Assembly: GCF_025917315.1 (NCBI RefSeq)
Contig: NZ_CP080627.1
Coordinates: forward strand, 2,666,001-2,730,000
DNA: 64,000 nucleotides
Reading direction: 5' to 3'
DNA from: Halomonas qaidamensis
Lineage (GTDB): Bacteria > Pseudomonadota > Gammaproteobacteria > Pseudomonadales > Halomonadaceae
The first letter of the stretch is position 1; every line of letters starts with the position of its first letter. Below are positions 1 through 8,440 of the stretch, in pieces. Below the pieces are notes generated by a model that was not told the DNA's origin, did not search any database, and saw only the letters and a list, made by a program, of their open reading frames with translations. Position numbers and translations under genes: made by a program.

Positions 1-1
1 G

Positions 2-100
2 CCACACACCTTCGCCACCCTGACAGACGCCCTCTACGCCCCGCTATTCAAGGCCGTCAAAAAGCCAGAGGGTAAAAAGCCGGAGGGTAAAAAGCAATGA
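2..100 (+). CDS. recC: RecC C-terminus (exodeoxyribonuclease V gamma subunit), partial
   Basis: The frame is open from the window edge to the stop at 98-100 and encodes about 32 residues. It begins with a LYAPLF-type segment that fits the end of RecC. The final residues are a lysine-rich tail in which KPEGKK occurs twice in tandem, so the extreme C-terminus looks variable. RecC is the chi-recognising subunit of the RecBCD helicase-nuclease. The assignment rests mainly on position, because recB and recD follow on the same strand in the order C-B-D. Too little sequence is present for a domain-level call. Confidence 0.62.
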   Translation, partial: PHTFATLTDALYAPLFKAVKKPEGKKPEGKKQ

Positions 101-163
101 AACGCCAGAAGGCCATCAGCGATACACCTTGCTTAACCGACCATCTCTACATAGAATTGTATG

Positions 164-200
164 TATAATAAAACATATTTTAATACGTGTAGTTTAATAC
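164..200 (+). promoter_or_regulatory. Putative promoter and operator of the toxin-antitoxin pair
   Basis: A TATAAT -10-like box lies at 164-169. It is followed by two direct copies of TTTAATAC at 179-186 and 193-200, spaced 14 bases apart. No convincing -35 box was found. The direct repeats, just before the antitoxin ribosome site (AGAGG near 204-208), are where an autoregulating antitoxin would be expected to bind. The stretch is clearly more AT-rich than recC and recB. The operator role is inferred. Confidence 0.35.
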
Positions 201-215
201 ATCCAGAGGTTAACC

Positions 216-506
216 ATGGCCACCTTACTTGAACGTCCAGAAGACGCGGTCTCAGCGACTGCCATGGCGCGCACCTTCAGCGCTCGACTCAAAGAAATAT
301 CATCACGTTCGACGGATAGACTCGTGGTGTTCAAGGATAACCAGCCTGCCGCGGTACTGATGAACGTTCAGGCCTATCAGGATCTCGTTGATGAGCTTGA
401 AGACCTGCGTATTGAGGCTATCGCCCGAGACCGCCTAGCGAGCTACCAGGCAGATCAGGCCGTCTCGCACGATGACATGCGCGCTCTATTTAGTCAGAAC
501 GATTGA
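216..506 (+). CDS. Type II antitoxin, Phd/YefM-like
   Basis: This 96-residue protein is the expected size for a Phd/YefM or RelB-type antitoxin. An N-terminal DNA-binding segment (about residues 17-60) contains FSARLKEIS and a VVFKDNQPAAVLMNVQAYQDL-type strand-helix typical of the Phd fold. It is followed by an acidic helical tail (ELEDLRIEAIARDRL) that would wrap the toxin. The gene ends 3 bases before the toxin start, the usual coupled arrangement. Such antitoxins neutralise the partner and repress their own promoter. The pair interrupts the recC-recB spacing, which suggests an insertion. Confidence 0.86.
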   Translation: MATLLERPEDAVSATAMARTFSARLKEISSRSTDRLVVFKDNQPAAVLMNVQAYQDLVDELEDLRIEAIARDRLASYQADQAVSHDDMRALFSQND

Positions 507-509
507 GCC

Positions 510-797
510 ATGGCCTGGCATCTGCGCTATCACCCTGATGTTCAAAATGATCTCACCCGCTTGGGCTCCGCTGCAGCGAATCGCCTCCTTGATGTTATTG
601 AAGAGAGGATCCGCGACGGCGAGCCTGACAAACTCGGCAAACCCCTTCGAGGCGCTCTAGCAGGCTGTAGGCGGATGCGTACGGGTAATACGAGAATCAT
701 CTATAAAGTGGATGGATCCGCTATCCAAGTGCTCATCATAGCGGTAGGAGCCCGGCGGGATGACGAAGTGTACGAACTTGCCAACCGGCGTATATAG
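510..797 (+). CDS. Type II toxin, RelE/ParE superfamily
   Basis: This 95-residue protein has the RelE/StbE-family layout: an N-terminal RYHPDVQNDL helix start, a central LGKPLRGALAGCRRMR segment, then the NTRIIYKV and VLIIAVGARRDDEVYELA strands. Basic residues in the middle and the R-x-I-x-Y strand match the family's RNA-binding or catalytic face. RelE-type members cut mRNA on the ribosome and ParE-type members poison gyrase; the sequence alone does not decide between them. It is 3 bases downstream of its antitoxin, and 96 bases separate its stop from the recB start. The frame looks intact. Confidence 0.86.
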   Translation: MAWHLRYHPDVQNDLTRLGSAAANRLLDVIEERIRDGEPDKLGKPLRGALAGCRRMRTGNTRIIYKVDGSAIQVLIIAVGARRDDEVYELANRRI

Positions 798-893
798 CCA
801 ATCGGGCTTGTGTCTTGCTGGAACTCGGCTCTGACACTCGACCCAGGCTATTGCGCTGGCCCAGTCACAGCCCATTGACACAGAGAAAGCCGC

Positions 894-3800
894 ATGAGCC
901 AGGCTGACACACCCACCCCACTCAACCCGCTCACGCTACCGCTTCACGGCAGCCGCTTGATTGAAGCCAGTGCGGGCACGGGCAAAACCTTCACCATCGC
1001 GTTGCTCTACGTGCGCCTAGTACTGGGCGGCCAGCACAGCAAAGACGACAGCGCGTTTGTGCGCCCGCTCACCCCGCCGGAAATTCTGGTAGTCACCTTT
1101 ACCAATGCCGCCACCCAGGAACTGCGTGAACGTATCCGCCACCGGCTGGTAGAAGCCGCCGCGGTGTTTAGAAAAGCACCGGGCGAGCCACCTGCTGACG
1201 ATCCTTTACTCATTCAACTCCGCAGCCAATACACAGAGGCCACCTGGCCCGCCTGCGCCCGCCGCCTGGAACTAGCCGCCGAATGGATGGACGAAGCCGC
1301 CGTTTCCACCATCCACAGCTGGTGCTACCGCATGCTGCGCGAACACGCCTTCGATAGCGGCAGCCTGTTCTCGCTCAACCTGGAAAACGACCAGCGCGAA
1401 CTGGAACAAGAAGTGGTGCGCGACTACTGGCGCACCTTCTATTACCCGCTGGATGCCGACTCTCTGGGCAGCATTACCCGCTACTGGAAATCGCCGGATA
1501 ATCTCCACGAAGAGGTGCGCAAGCTGCTCCACGAAAGCGAGGCACTCGGCAGCCAACGCCACGCGCCAGCAGAAACGTTAAGCACTGCCGACGCCGAACG
1601 CAGCGCACGCCTTGAAGAACTAAAAGCTCCTTGGCGAGCGTGGGTAAATGAACTACGGCAGCTTTTTGACGATGGCCAAACAGCCAAGCACTTTGCCCCT
1701 GGCAAAATGCGCAAAGATCATCGAGGAAAATGGCTGGATAAAATTCAGCAATGGGCGGAAAGCGACCTTGTCAGTCCTGATATGGATAAGAAGGCCACTG
1801 CATGGAAGCGACTGACACCGGCGGGCATTGCTGAAATCTGGAACGGAGAGCCACCGAACCACCCAGCGTTTGAGGCGTTTGAGGCACTGCCCGCCGCCCT
1901 CAACGCCTTGCCGGAACCGCGTAACGACCTGCTGATTCACGCCGTGCAGTGGTGCAAAGTACGTATGGAGCGCGAGCAAGAACGCCGTGCAGAAATGGGC
2001 CCAAACGACCTGCTCACCCATTTAGACCGCGCCCTGCAAGGCCCCAACAAAGACGCCCTGGCAGCGCAGATTTTGCGCCAGTTCCCCGTCGCGCTAATTG
2101 ACGAATTCCAGGACACCGACCCGATTCAGTACCGCATCTTTAACGCGGTCTATGACGTCGCCAACCCACGCCGCGACGCCGCCATGCTGCTGATCGGCGA
2201 CCCCAAACAGGCCATCTACGCCTTTCGCGGTGCGGATATCTTCACCTACCTGCAGGCTCGCCAAGACACCGCAGGCCGCCACGTCACGCTGGGCACCAAC
2301 TTCCGTTCCAGCCGCGCCATGGTGGAAGCCGTCAATCACTGCTTCCACTACGCCGATCAGCACCCCGCTGGGGCGTTTTTGTTTCGCGAAGACGGCGGCG
2401 ACAACCCGCTACAGTTTTTGCCGGTAGCCGCCAAAGGCCGCGACGAACAGCTGGTCCTCCAAGGCCATCCGCTGCCCGCCATGACGCTCTGGCCGTTAAC
2501 CAGCGAAGAACCACTTTCCAAAACCGCCTACCAAACCGAGATGGCCGAGTGCTGCGCCTCTTATATGGTGGAACTGCTCGCGGCAGGCCAAGGTGGCAAT
2601 AAAGAAAGCAAAAGCGGTTTTCAGAAAGGCGATGACTTCACCCCGCTAAAGCCTTCCGATATGGCGGTGCTGGTCAACGGACTGCAGGAAGCCCGCGCCA
2701 TTCGCTTAGCGCTGGCCAGCCGTGGAGTAAAGAGTGTTTACCTTTCCGACCACGACAAGGTGTTTAGCTCGCCCATGGCGAAGCAGGTAGAACGTTGGCT
2801 ACGCGCCTGTGCCGAGCCGCTCGCTAGCTCCCGCCAGGCCGAAGCCCACCTGCGCGCTGCCTTGGCCACGCCTGTATTGGGGCTAAGCCTAGCCGACCTT
2901 GATCATCTGCAACAAAACGAACTGGCTTGGGAAGCACGGGTGGAGCAATTCAGCCACTACCACCGCCTATGGCAGCGCCAAGGTGTGCTGCCGCTTGTAC
3001 GCCGCATGATGGTGGATTTCGATATTCCCGCCCGCCTGCTGGGGGAATTCGAAGAGGGTGAGCGCTTGCTCACCGACCTGCTGCACTTAGGCGAACTGCT
3101 GCAGCAAGCCAGCGCAGAATTGGACGGCGAACACGCGCTGATTCGCTTTCTGTACGAGGCCATTGCCGACCCAGAAAGCCACGGCGACAGCCACAAGCTG
3201 CGCCTGGAAAGCGACGCGGAGTTGGTCAAAGTGGTCACCATCCACAAATCCAAAGGCCTTGAGTACCCGCTGGTATTTCTGCCATTTATCGCCAACCACC
3301 GCCCGGTGAGCGATAAAGACATACCGCTGCGCTGGCACGACGCCCAAGGCAACCTTCAGCTCAGCCTAAGCGCCGATAAAGAAACACAGGCCACCGCCGA
3401 CCGAGAACGCCTGGGGGAAGACCTGCGCAAGCTTTATGTAGCGCTGACCCGCGCCCGCCACGCGACTTGGCTGGGGCTAGCCCCGCTGCAGGGGTTGGAA
3501 AATAGCGCCCTCGGCTACCTAATTAGCGGCGGAAAAACCATTGCACCGGCAGAGCTAACCACCGCGCTGGAAGCGCTGGCTCAAGGCAGCGAGATTGTTG
3601 TCAGCGAGCCACCGGCACCCACGGCCCAGCGCCTTGCCCTCTCTGAACAAAGCGCCGAACAAAACGCCACGCTTGGGCACGCCCGCACGCCCACGCGCCC
3701 GGCCAAAGAGCACTGGTGGATTGCCAGCTACTCGGCGCTACGCCTTTCCGGCACGCTCAGCGCCCCCACGGCAACGCCCCTGGAGCCCACCACCGCCCAG

Positions 3801-4631
3801 GAAGCTACCGCGTTTGAAGTATTGGATGAGCCGCAGGAACTATCCCAGTTGGCCCAGCCAGATACTTTCCACCTGCATAAATTTCCAAGGGGGCCAGGGC
3901 CGGGCACATTTTTGCATGGGCTTTTGGAATGGGCAGGCAGGCAGGGGTTTGAAGCCGCTGCCAACGATCACGATTCACTCAACGATATGCTATGGCGGCG
4001 CGTGCAGCTGCGTGGCTGGCAAGCATGGCAGGAACCGCTGGCTGGCTGGCTTTCAGCGCTACTCACCACACCGTTGCCGCTGGCCGCGCCGAACCAACAA
4101 AGCGTCGCACTGACCGAACTCACCAGCTACCAAGTAGAGCTAGAGTTCTGGCTGGCCGCCCAACGGGTCAACACCCAAGCGATTGATGCGCTGGTCAGCA
4201 AGCACTTACTGCCAGGGGTTGAGCGCCCAGCGCTGGATGCCGATACCCTAAACGGCATGCTGAAAGGCTTTATTGATTTAGCCTTTGAGCACCAAGGGCG
4301 CTTTTACGTGCTGGACTGGAAATCGAACTATTTAGGGCCGAATGACAGCGATTACGAACCGGACGCCTTGCGCCATGCGTTGCTGGCCAAACGCTACGAC
4401 CTCCAGGCCGCGCTTTACCTGCTAGCTATGCATCGGCTGCTCAAAGCGCGCCTGCCCAATTACGACCCGCACCAGCATCTAGGCGGTTCGATGACGGTAT
4501 TTCTACGCGGCAGCCGCAGCCCAGGGCGCGGGGTATTTTCCGAACCCGCCCCGGTTGAACTGATCGAAGCACTGGATAGCCTGTTTGCAGGCGCATCGTT
4601 TTCAAGCCCCGCACAGGAAGCGACGGTATGA
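894..4631 (+). CDS. recB: RecB, exodeoxyribonuclease V beta subunit (UvrD-type helicase plus nuclease)
   Basis: At 1245 residues this matches full-length RecB. The Walker A motif EASAGTGKT is at residues 24-32. Motif II, LIDEFQDTDPIQY, is near residue 400, followed by LIGDPKQAIYAFRGAD. Motif V/VI elements VTIHKSKGLEYP and LYVALTRARH follow later. The C-terminal RecB nuclease domain is recognisable from GFIDLAFEHQGRFYVLDWKSN-like text near residues 1125-1145, with its metal-binding Asp and catalytic Lys. RecB is the 3'-5' motor and sole nuclease of RecBCD, acting in double-strand break repair and degradation of phage DNA. It overlaps recD by 4 bases (ATGA), so the two are translationally coupled. 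Confidence 0.97.
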   Translation: MSQADTPTPLNPLTLPLHGSRLIEASAGTGKTFTIALLYVRLVLGGQHSKDDSAFVRPLTPPEILVVTFTNAATQELRERIRHRLVEAAAVFRKAPGEPPADDPLLIQLRSQYTEATWPACARRLELAAEWMDEAAVSTIHSWCYRMLREHAFDSGSLFSLNLENDQRELEQEVVRDYWRTFYYPLDADSLGSITRYWKSPDNLHEEVRKLLHESEALGSQRHAPAETLSTADAERSARLEELKAPWRAWVNELRQLFDDGQTAKHFAPGKMRKDHRGKWLDKIQQWAESDLVSPDMDKKATAWKRLTPAGIAEIWNGEPPNHPAFEAFEALPAALNALPEPRNDLLIHAVQWCKVRMEREQERRAEMGPNDLLTHLDRALQGPNKDALAAQILRQFPVALIDEFQDTDPIQYRIFNAVYDVANPRRDAAMLLIGDPKQAIYAFRGADIFTYLQARQDTAGRHVTLGTNFRSSRAMVEAVNHCFHYADQHPAGAFLFREDGGDNPLQFLPVAAKGRDEQLVLQGHPLPAMTLWPLTSEEPLSKTAYQTEMAECCASYMVELLAAGQGGNKESKSGFQKGDDFTPLKPSDMAVLVNGLQEARAIRLALASRGVKSVYLSDHDKVFSSPMAKQVERWLRACAEPLASSRQAEAHLRAALATPVLGLSLADLDHLQQNELAWEARVEQFSHYHRLWQRQGVLPLVRRMMVDFDIPARLLGEFEEGERLLTDLLHLGELLQQASAELDGEHALIRFLYEAIADPESHGDSHKLRLESDAELVKVVTIHKSKGLEYPLVFLPFIANHRPVSDKDIPLRWHDAQGNLQLSLSADKETQATADRERLGEDLRKLYVALTRARHATWLGLAPLQGLENSALGYLISGGKTIAPAELTTALEALAQGSEIVVSEPPAPTAQRLALSEQSAEQNATLGHARTPTRPAKEHWWIASYSALRLSGTLSAPTATPLEPTTAQEATAFEVLDEPQELSQLAQPDTFHLHKFPRGPGPGTFLHGLLEWAGRQGFEAAANDHDSLNDMLWRRVQLRGWQAWQEPLAGWLSALLTTPLPLAAPNQQSVALTELTSYQVELEFWLAAQRVNTQAIDALVSKHLLPGVERPALDADTLNGMLKGFIDLAFEHQGRFYVLDWKSNYLGPNDSDYEPDALRHALLAKRYDLQAALYLLAMHRLLKARLPNYDPHQHLGGSMTVFLRGSRSPGRGVFSEPAPVELIEALDSLFAGASFSSPAQEATV

Positions 4632-6964
4632 GTAAGCCAAAAGACACCCACACCTTCGACTTGTTTGGCGATGCCGTCGAGACACAGGATGCCCAGCCTT
4701 CAATAGCCCCCGCGCCAGTGAGCGCTCACCCTGCGTTAAGCGATACCACCGAATTGCTAACCCTATGCGAGCGCTGGGTAGCCAGGGGCTGGCTGCGTGA
4801 TTTAGACCGCGCCCTGGTGCGCTTTCTAGCGGCAGAAGCACCGGATGCCCCAGCGCTGCTGCTGTTAGCCGCCGCCCTGGCCAGCCACCAGCTAGGCCGA
4901 GGCCATGTGTGTCTGGATTTAACCGCCACGCTTAACGCACCGGATTTCGCCCTTTCGCTACCGCCAGAAGGGGATGATTTAACCGACCCGCCACCGCTGC
5001 CTAGCGACGTGCTGGCAACGCTCACGCTAAGCGAATGGCAAGCCGCGCTGCATCACCCACTGCTCACCAGCGAAGGCCCCGGCAACACGCCGCTGGTGGT
5101 AGTGACCGCTCACTCAGCTTCAGAAACGCGACTCTACTTGCGTCGCTACTGGCAGTATGAACAAACCCTGCACCAGCAAATCGCCAGCCGCTTAGAAGAT
5201 GAAAACACCCCCCACACACAGGCGATGAATGATAACGCCACGACGGCAACTGATAACCGTTGTAGGAGGCCAATTTATTGGGCGATGGGTGACGATAGTC
5301 ACCCTGGCCTTCTCCCCCAGGCCCTGCATATTCTGTTCAAGCCAAGCGACGACCTCGACTGGCAAAAAACCGCCTGCGCCCTGGCCGCCCGCAGCCGCTT
5401 CGGCATTATTACCGGCGGCCCCGGCACCGGCAAGACCACCACCGTGGTGCGCCTGCTCGCCCTGCTGCAAACGCTGCAACTGGCTCACTCACCCAACCAG
5501 CCGCTGCGCATTCGCCTAGCCGCCCCCACCGGCAAAGCCGCCGCCCGCCTGAATGAATCCATCGCCGGGCAAGTCAGCCAACTCCCCTTCAAAGAATTAG
5601 CCACTTTGCTGGAAGGAGCTTTGTGGGAGGGAGCTTCAGCTCGCGAAAATGAGGCCACAGAACAGCTAAAAGCCGCGATCCCAACTGAAGTGACAACACT
5701 GCACCGCCTTCTAGGTGCCCGCCCCGATACTCGCCACTTCCGCCACAGCGCCGCCAATCCGCTAGCGCTGGATGTGCTGGTCATCGACGAAGCCTCCATG
5801 GTGGATATCGAAATGATGGCCGCCGTACTGAGCGCCCTGCCCGCCAATGCCCAGTGCGTGCTGCTGGGGGATAAAGACCAGTTGGCCTCGGTAGAGGCTG
5901 GCTCGGTACTTGGCGATTTATGCCGCCGCGCCGAGGCCGCCCACTACACGCACGAAACCGCCCAATGGCTGGAAAGCGCCACCGGCCAGCCGCTACCGCC
6001 AAAGTACCTGGATGCTGAAGGCCAGCCACTCGACCAAGCCATTACCATGCTGCGGGTAAGCCACCGCTTTAACGAACACAGCGGCATCGGCCAGTTGGCC
6101 CAGGCGATTAACCAGCCCAGCCATACCCAAACTGATCGGGAAAAACAGCAGGCCGTTAACGCCGTGCTGCGCCATGGCTACCCAGACCTGCACCACCTAA
6201 CGCTTTCAGAGGACACCGCGCTGGATAAGCTGGTCATTCACGGCAGCGCGGATAAGTTTCTGAATAGTGGTGAAGGCCGCACCAACCACAAAAATGAACC
6301 CATCGCCCCGCCCACCGGCTATCGCCATTACCTAAAGGTGCTGAACGCGCAGCGCCCGCGTGGGGAATCGTTTGAGGACAACCCAGCGGCCTATAATGCC
6401 TGGGCTGCTGAGGTTCTCAGCGCCTACAGCCACTTTCAATTGCTATGCGCGCTGCGCAAAGGCCCCTGGGGGGTAGAAGGCCTAAACCTGCATATCGCCA
6501 AAACCCTGCGCAGCGAAAAGCTGCTGTTTGGCAGTGATTACACGTTAGAGAAAGGCTGGTATGAAGGCCGCCCGGTACTGGTCACCCAAAACGACTACGG
6601 CCTAAAACTGATGAACGGCGATATCGGCATCACCCTCGCCGTGCCAGACCCGCGCACGCCGGGTAAATCGCTATTACGCGTTGCCTTTCCGACAAGCGAC
6701 CCGGAAAAAACCATCCGCTGGGTACTGCCCTCCCGCCTGCACGCGGTAGAAACCGTATTTGCGATGACGGTACACAAATCCCAAGGCTCGGAGTTCCTGC
6801 ACACCGCCCTGCTGCTACCGCCCACTATCAACCCGATTCTCACCCGCGAGCTGGTCTACACCGGCATCACCCGCGCCCGCGACTGGCTCACGCTGGTGGA
6901 AGCCAAAGGCGGGGTGTTGAATGAGGCGGTGACTAGGGAGGTTATGAGGGTGAGTGGGATGTAG
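4628..6964 (+). CDS. recD: RecD, exodeoxyribonuclease V alpha subunit (5'-3' helicase)
   Basis: The helicase motifs are intact: Walker A GGPGTGKTTT near residue 264, LVIDEASMVD, LLGDKDQLASVEAGSVLGD, and the C-terminal TVHKSQGSEF and YTGITRARDWL. It is the 5'-3' motor of RecBCD. At 778 residues it is long for the family (E. coli RecD is about 608). Part of the excess comes from linkers around residues 190-225 and 325-350, both of which contain REP-like palindromes translated in frame (see 5260-5288 and 5621-5646). The insertions lie between conserved motifs, so function is probably retained. No strong intrinsic terminator follows. The start ATGA overlaps the recB stop. Confidence 0.96.
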   Translation: MSKPKDTHTFDLFGDAVETQDAQPSIAPAPVSAHPALSDTTELLTLCERWVARGWLRDLDRALVRFLAAEAPDAPALLLLAAALASHQLGRGHVCLDLTATLNAPDFALSLPPEGDDLTDPPPLPSDVLATLTLSEWQAALHHPLLTSEGPGNTPLVVVTAHSASETRLYLRRYWQYEQTLHQQIASRLEDENTPHTQAMNDNATTATDNRCRRPIYWAMGDDSHPGLLPQALHILFKPSDDLDWQKTACALAARSRFGIITGGPGTGKTTTVVRLLALLQTLQLAHSPNQPLRIRLAAPTGKAAARLNESIAGQVSQLPFKELATLLEGALWEGASARENEATEQLKAAIPTEVTTLHRLLGARPDTRHFRHSAANPLALDVLVIDEASMVDIEMMAAVLSALPANAQCVLLGDKDQLASVEAGSVLGDLCRRAEAAHYTHETAQWLESATGQPLPPKYLDAEGQPLDQAITMLRVSHRFNEHSGIGQLAQAINQPSHTQTDREKQQAVNAVLRHGYPDLHHLTLSEDTALDKLVIHGSADKFLNSGEGRTNHKNEPIAPPTGYRHYLKVLNAQRPRGESFEDNPAAYNAWAAEVLSAYSHFQLLCALRKGPWGVEGLNLHIAKTLRSEKLLFGSDYTLEKGWYEGRPVLVTQNDYGLKLMNGDIGITLAVPDPRTPGKSLLRVAFPTSDPEKTIRWVLPSRLHAVETVFAMTVHKSQGSEFLHTALLLPPTINPILTRELVYTGITRARDWLTLVEAKGGVLNEAVTREVMRVSGM
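5260..5288 (+). repeat. REP-like palindrome inside recD (type B)
   Basis: This 29-base element starts TTGTAGGAGGCC and ends GGGCGATGG. The same ends occur in an intergenic element at 12451-12480. Between them each copy has its own small stem: CCAAT/ATTGG here, CCACT/AGTGG there. The hairpin is kept although the bases differ. In recD it is read in frame as part of a linker near residues 211-221. Confidence 0.65.
5621..5646 (+). repeat. REP-like palindrome inside recD (type A)
   Basis: This 26-base element contains GGAGCTTCAGCTC. It matches the reverse complement of the intergenic element at 12405-12430 in 25 of 26 positions. It is translated in frame as LWEGASARE, near residues 332-340 of RecD, between the Walker A and Walker B motifs. 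Elements of this kind are normally confined to intergenic DNA. Confidence 0.7.
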
Positions 6965-7002
6965 GAAATCAAAACCGATATTAGTGGTGATAATGTCGGT
7001 CT

Positions 7003-7020
7003 TCGGCCAAGAGCGGATGT
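7003..7020 (+). repeat. 18-bp degenerate repeat, copy 1
   Basis: TCGGCCAAGAGCGGATGT lies just after recD. Two relatives in the same direction follow at 7531-7548 and 8309-8326. All three fit TCGGCCA-MR-AGCGGA-YR-T. The copies fall in the gaps between the small minus-strand genes. Function unknown. Confidence 0.6.
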
Positions 7021-7104
7021 TAAAGAGTTTTCAGATTAATGATGTTCACAACATCTATTCCACGCCCCCTGCCCTAAAACGCGGAGCGTGGCGGGCTGGG
7101 AATG

Positions 7105-7329
7105 TCAGTTTCCGTCCTTGAATTTTGCTTTACAATTGCCGCTCATGCACATGGTACAGTAGTGCTCTCTATCCTCATGCTGGGTACCCTCAGCGATGAT
7201 AATGCCGCAGCCGTTGCAGAACAGGGTGCCAATCCCGTCTTCGAATTTCACAATTGCATGTTCGTAGTCCATAAAGTTCTCCGCGAAGACCCCATCCTGC
7301 AAGAACGGGTAGTAATAGCTTGTCAGCAA
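7105..7329 (-). CDS. Small zinc-ribbon-like conserved protein
   Basis: The protein has up to 74 residues, with CNGCG in the middle and CTMC near the C-terminus, plus histidines and a further cysteine. It looks like a small zinc ribbon. The longest frame begins at a TTG. An ATG at 7272 (MDYEHAIVKF) would give about 55 residues and keep both CxxC pairs. The frame stays open upstream of the TTG. A separate short frame (7340-7426) ending just before it may be part of the original N-terminus lost by frameshift. No family was recognised. A plus-strand frame covers the same bases but lacks protein-like patterning. No partner or operon is evident. Confidence 0.5.
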   Translation of the reverse strand: MLTSYYYPFLQDGVFAENFMDYEHAIVKFEDGIGTLFCNGCGIIIAEGTQHEDREHYCTMCMSGNCKAKFKDGN

Positions 7330-7691
7330 AAGCCGACCTTTATCTGATATTTCCTTCGATGGCGCTATCAGGCGTCAGTTCAATTTCCTCTCGACCATCA
7401 GGTTGATACAGATAATAACAACGCACCTAAACAGCACAGGCTAAGCAATTCTCTCCCTGGCAACAGATGCATTCAGTGCCATAATTCTCGGATATGCAAC
7501 TCTGCATCACCAAAGTTGGCTTGGCCGCTATCGGCCAAAAGCGGACATGCACCGCAACTGACATAACAGGTAATACAGCCACAGCGAAACCGTTAGCTGC
7601 AATTTTAAGCTAGGTCTAAATCTCAGTCATCACTAGTCTGCTCGCCCGCTATCAACGGCCTTGACCTTCGAAGCAATGCTACCAAACTGAA
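7330..7691. other. Intergenic stretch within the accessory region
   Basis: About 360 bases without a convincing gene. It holds the second copy of the 18-bp repeat, which partly forms an inverted repeat TTGGCCG...CGGCCAA at 7521-7538, and the short 29-codon frame at 7340-7426 on the minus strand. No promoter or terminator could be assigned with confidence. Confidence 0.4.
7531..7548 (+). repeat. 18-bp degenerate repeat, copy 2
   Basis: TCGGCCAAAAGCGGACAT; see the copy at 7003-7020. Its first half also pairs with TTGGCCG immediately upstream, so this copy could form a hairpin. Confidence 0.6.
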
Positions 7692-8276
7692 TTAATACCT
7701 ATACACCAAGTGATCATAATTACCATCGATAAATTCAGCTTCAACACCAAACAGGCCCCCAATTTCTTTTAACGCACAGAGAACGTCTTGTTGAATCCTC
7801 TGCATGCTTCTTTCTGAAAAATCGTGCTGGAACTTTGCTGCAAAACTGAACCCTATATAAACTACCGGATCCTTATAATGAACAAGATAGTTACGCATAT
7901 CAAAAAGATCCTGAATGCCAGCTCTCCAACTTGAATCCCCATAAGGCAATCGAGAGATTTTGTACAATTTTTTAAGCTTGTCTATTGTGTTTCCAGAGCT
8001 TCTTTCATCCTCTTCTTTAGCAATTGGGTGAGCATGCCAGACCAAATTTACAAATGCCTCAAATGCAATGGCCCAGCCAAGAATAGCTTCAATACAGAGC
8101 GCTATAGTTTCATCATCTTCAAACCCTGGACCTTTAAAGAAATAAGGCTTTCCAGACTCTGGCACGGAATCAGGAACCTTAACCATCTTCTTCTTAGCTT
8201 CATCAAAACAATTGTTTGCTCTCTTTAGCATGAGTTGTTCAACATTGAGCCTGTATCCATATGTCATATATTTCAC
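7692..8276 (-). CDS. Hypothetical protein with a HEPN-like RxxxxH motif
   Basis: This 194-residue, largely helical protein was not matched to a named family. The most informative feature is RNYLVH at residues 128-133. It fits the R-x(4-6)-H catalytic signature of HEPN ribonucleases, including the common Asn after the Arg, and is embedded in a helix (DLFDMRNYLVHYKDP). An upstream helix with EAILGWAIAFEAFVNLVW is like the hydrophobic helix of HEPN folds. HEPN proteins are frequent RNA-cutting effectors in toxin-antitoxin and anti-phage systems. The gene is AT-rich compared with recBCD and lies in the same direction as the ATPase and RT-protease genes upstream. The HEPN assignment is a motif-level inference. 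Confidence 0.72.
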   Translation of the reverse strand: MKYMTYGYRLNVEQLMLKRANNCFDEAKKKMVKVPDSVPESGKPYFFKGPGFEDDETIALCIEAILGWAIAFEAFVNLVWHAHPIAKEEDERSSGNTIDKLKKLYKISRLPYGDSSWRAGIQDLFDMRNYLVHYKDPVVYIGFSFAAKFQHDFSERSMQRIQQDVLCALKEIGGLFGVEAEFIDGNYDHLVYRY

Positions 8277-8308
8277 TACGCTTCAAAGGTTCATTAAGCT
8301 GCCTTTTT

Positions 8309-8326
8309 TCGGCCACGAGCGGATAT
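8309..8326 (+). repeat. 18-bp degenerate repeat, copy 3
   Basis: TCGGCCACGAGCGGATAT, between the HEPN-like gene and the ATP-binding gene; see the copy at 7003-7020. Confidence 0.55.
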
Positions 8327-8440
8327 TTAGGCGACACTGATTAATGCCTAGCATAAAGGCAGTTTGTGGAGCAGAGGGAACCGCAATTTACTAAACATAT
8401 AGGCAATTGATTTCTTATGTAAATCCATTCTCATTCCTTG

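Noticed and set aside
2957..3352. Long minus-strand frames inside recB
   Set aside because: They are frame shadows of the GC-rich recB gene with low-complexity Ser/Arg composition.
7102..7347. 81-codon plus-strand frame over the small zinc-ribbon gene
   Set aside because: The minus-strand product has ordered CxxC motifs, while the plus-strand one has none.
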